Source: Anaerolineae bacterium
Lineage (GTDB): Bacteria; Chloroflexota; Anaerolineae; Aggregatilineales; Phototrophicaceae
Length of the DNA stretch: 7,723 nucleotides
Reading direction: 5' to 3'
Assembly: GCA_019912905.1 (NCBI GenBank)
Contig: JAIOHO010000114.1
Span: 1 to 7,723, forward strand
A program made the translations under genes and the position numbers. The notes beneath the pieces are model-generated. The model made no database searches. It had not been told where the DNA came from and saw nothing but the letters and a program-made list of their open reading frames with translations. Positions 6,513 to 7,723 of this stretch are shown one piece after another; position 1 is the stretch's first letter; each line of letters opens with the position of its first letter.

Positions 6513-7350
6513 CATTGACTTAACCAGAGGCGGATATGGCGGAGATGTCATCGAGGAAGACTTTAAGTGGTTTACCAGCCAACACATGGAATATTGGTGG
6601 CACTTTAGGGAAGTATTGTATGCAGCAGATAGAAAAAGCACTGCACGATGGAAAATGATTGATGGCTCCCTGATGTCAGATGACGATCATCGAACGCTAA
6701 TTGCAGTCTCGCTGCTGAATTATGCCGTATATACCGGCATGGCAGAGGCGATGTCCTTTTTTGATGATCTGAGATTAAACGTATCACAAGGCAACTTGCT
6801 ATACACCAGGCGTGCTTGGAAGGGTTTGTATTCGAGCTTATATGGCAGCTTTAACGCCTTCTGTAACCTATTCTTTGTCGTTGTGTTCAATGAGTCGCCC
6901 TTCGGTGCTGATCCCGTAAATCCCTGGAATCAGACACCGACAACCGTTTTGAAGCGAGTAGTAAAAGATCAAAAAACCACAGTTGCAGATGTGATAAAGG
7001 CATGTCAATCAAGGCTTATTATCAGAGACCATCTCGATCACTGGTGGGCAATTTGGACTGGTTTTATTCAGGATAAGCAGACAGGTCGGATCGGCTTTAG
7101 GCTCGATCATAATTTCAAGAAAGGCTACATTCTCCTGGAAGCGGAGCAAGAAGTCGATTGGAATAAAGCTATTGATGCAGTGCAGCGTGCTATCGATGAC
7201 ATCACCGGATGTGCCGATGACTTCAACCGCATCTACAAAGAAATGGCTGTAACGGGCGGGTATTTGGATACCTATCTGATCGACAATGGCTGGGAGATTG
7301 ACTATTCTGACTATGGATCACCCCATAATAGGCAACGCCCAACGCCTTAA
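6502..7350 (+). CDS. Gene D, 282-residue helical protein with a HEPN-like R-x4-H motif
   Basis: I do not recognise the exact family. Starting at ATG 6502 the protein is 282 residues, or 286 if it starts at 6490. It is mostly helical, rich in aromatic residues (Trp, Tyr, Phe), and has no signal peptide. The hydrophobic stretch FNAFCNLFFVVVF is short and flanked by a Trp/Pro-rich loop, more like a buried helix than a membrane span. The segment RLIIRDHLDHWWAIW contains R175-D-H-L-D-H180, which fits the R-x4-6-H signature of HEPN ribonucleases, where Arg and His sit on a helix and cut RNA. HEPN proteins are common in toxin-antitoxin and abortive-infection systems and near restriction-modification genes. 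The 11-base overlap with gene C implies coupled expression. It may be an effector triggered when the methylase system senses invasion, or simply an accessory helical protein. The gene is certain; the HEPN call is a motif-level inference. Confidence 0.85.
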   Translation: MVRDIDLTRGGYGGDVIEEDFKWFTSQHMEYWWHFREVLYAADRKSTARWKMIDGSLMSDDDHRTLIAVSLLNYAVYTGMAEAMSFFDDLRLNVSQGNLLYTRRAWKGLYSSLYGSFNAFCNLFFVVVFNESPFGADPVNPWNQTPTTVLKRVVKDQKTTVADVIKACQSRLIIRDHLDHWWAIWTGFIQDKQTGRIGFRLDHNFKKGYILLEAEQEVDWNKAIDAVQRAIDDITGCADDFNRIYKEMAVTGGYLDTYLIDNGWEIDYSDYGSPHNRQRPTP

Positions 7351-7360
7351 GCGAGAAATA

Positions 7361-7365
7361 GGAAG
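7361..7365 (+). promoter_or_regulatory. Ribosome binding site of gene E
   Basis: GGAAG sits only one base before the ATG at 7367 but ten bases before the in-frame ATG at 7376. The spacing therefore favours the second ATG, three codons downstream. Confidence 0.35.
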
Positions 7366-7366
7366 A

Positions 7367-7723
7367 ATGAAACAAATGGATTCTGCAAACCTAATAGGGC
7401 TGATTCTCGTAATCGTGAGCTTTTTTCTGGGCGTTCTAGCAAGTATAGCTGCTGGAGTCAGGCTTAGTTTTCTTCAGTTTCAGTCGTCAACGGCTGGCTA
7501 TCGTGTAAAGATGGTTACGGCAGCGACACAGGAAATAGTTGAAGCTGCGAAGAGAAACGCCTATATGGGTACGCTTCAAGACAAATACAGATATTCGCTC
7601 GGCGTTATTCTTAATGAGTTGACTCAAAAATTCGGACACAATGGCTTCAATTCGGATGGCGGCTGGCCTTTGTTGATTGACTATGACAAAGAGCGACAAA
7701 AGGACAGATGGGGACGATTCAAC
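7367..7723 (+). CDS. Gene E, N-terminal part of a membrane-anchored protein (3' end outside window)
   Basis: An open frame begins 16 bases after the stop of gene D and continues for 119 codons to the window edge without a stop. The N-terminus (MKQMDSANLIGLILVIVSFF and onward) holds one clear hydrophobic span of about 23 residues (roughly 9-31) followed by an Arg. This looks like an uncleaved membrane anchor with the rest of the chain on one side of the membrane. After it comes a helical stretch with Gln, Ala and Glu (about 48-65), which may form a coiled coil, and then a charged Lys/Arg/Asp segment. I do not recognise the family. The start may be ATG 7376 rather than 7367, from the ribosome binding site spacing. 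The close spacing suggests it is the third gene of the C-D-E operon. A membrane-tethered partner next to a possible RNase recalls defence systems with membrane effectors, but that is inference only. Confidence 0.75.
   Translation, partial: MKQMDSANLIGLILVIVSFFLGVLASIAAGVRLSFLQFQSSTAGYRVKMVTAATQEIVEAAKRNAYMGTLQDKYRYSLGVILNELTQKFGHNGFNSDGGWPLLIDYDKERQKDRWGRFN

Overview
This is a bacterial accessory region, most likely a defence island. It holds five protein genes, all on the + strand, in two blocks separated by an unusual 533-base spacer. Overlapping genes and Shine-Dalgarno sites indicate a bacterium. The mixed base composition and the large single-chain adenine methylase would suit an environmental lineage such as Chloroflexota, but that is only an impression; no marker gene is present to confirm it.

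Left block (2-2625): the last 91 residues of an unidentified gene A, then gene B, a 783-residue protein of no family I recognise. They overlap by four bases (GTGA), so they are probably translationally coupled and act together.

Spacer (2626-3158): positions 2633-2977 are almost continuously tiled by about ten perfect or near-perfect hairpins, with stems of 6-13 bp, short loops and often no spacer bases between them. All stems have different sequences. It has no convincing open reading frame. The element looks like a structured RNA or a hairpin-rich mobile or regulatory element, and it is the most surprising thing in the window. The remaining ~180 bases are AT-richer and carry a candidate extended -10 promoter and the ribosome binding site of gene C.

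Right block (3159-7723): gene C is an 1117-residue Eco57I/TaqI-type (type IIG-like) adenine DNA methyltransferase with its own target-recognition domain. The DNA for that domain is a low-GC island inside a GC-rich gene, a sign of specificity-domain exchange. Gene D overlaps the end of C and encodes a helical protein with an RDHLDH motif compatible with a HEPN ribonuclease. Gene E starts 16 bases later, encodes a protein with one N-terminal membrane anchor, and runs off the window end.

How the parts may work together (inference): C probably marks host DNA and reads a target sequence, while D and E, translated from the same message, may be effector or accessory parts. Whether the A-B pair belongs to the same system, and whether the hairpin element is a functional RNA partner or only a boundary between modules, cannot be settled from the sequence alone.
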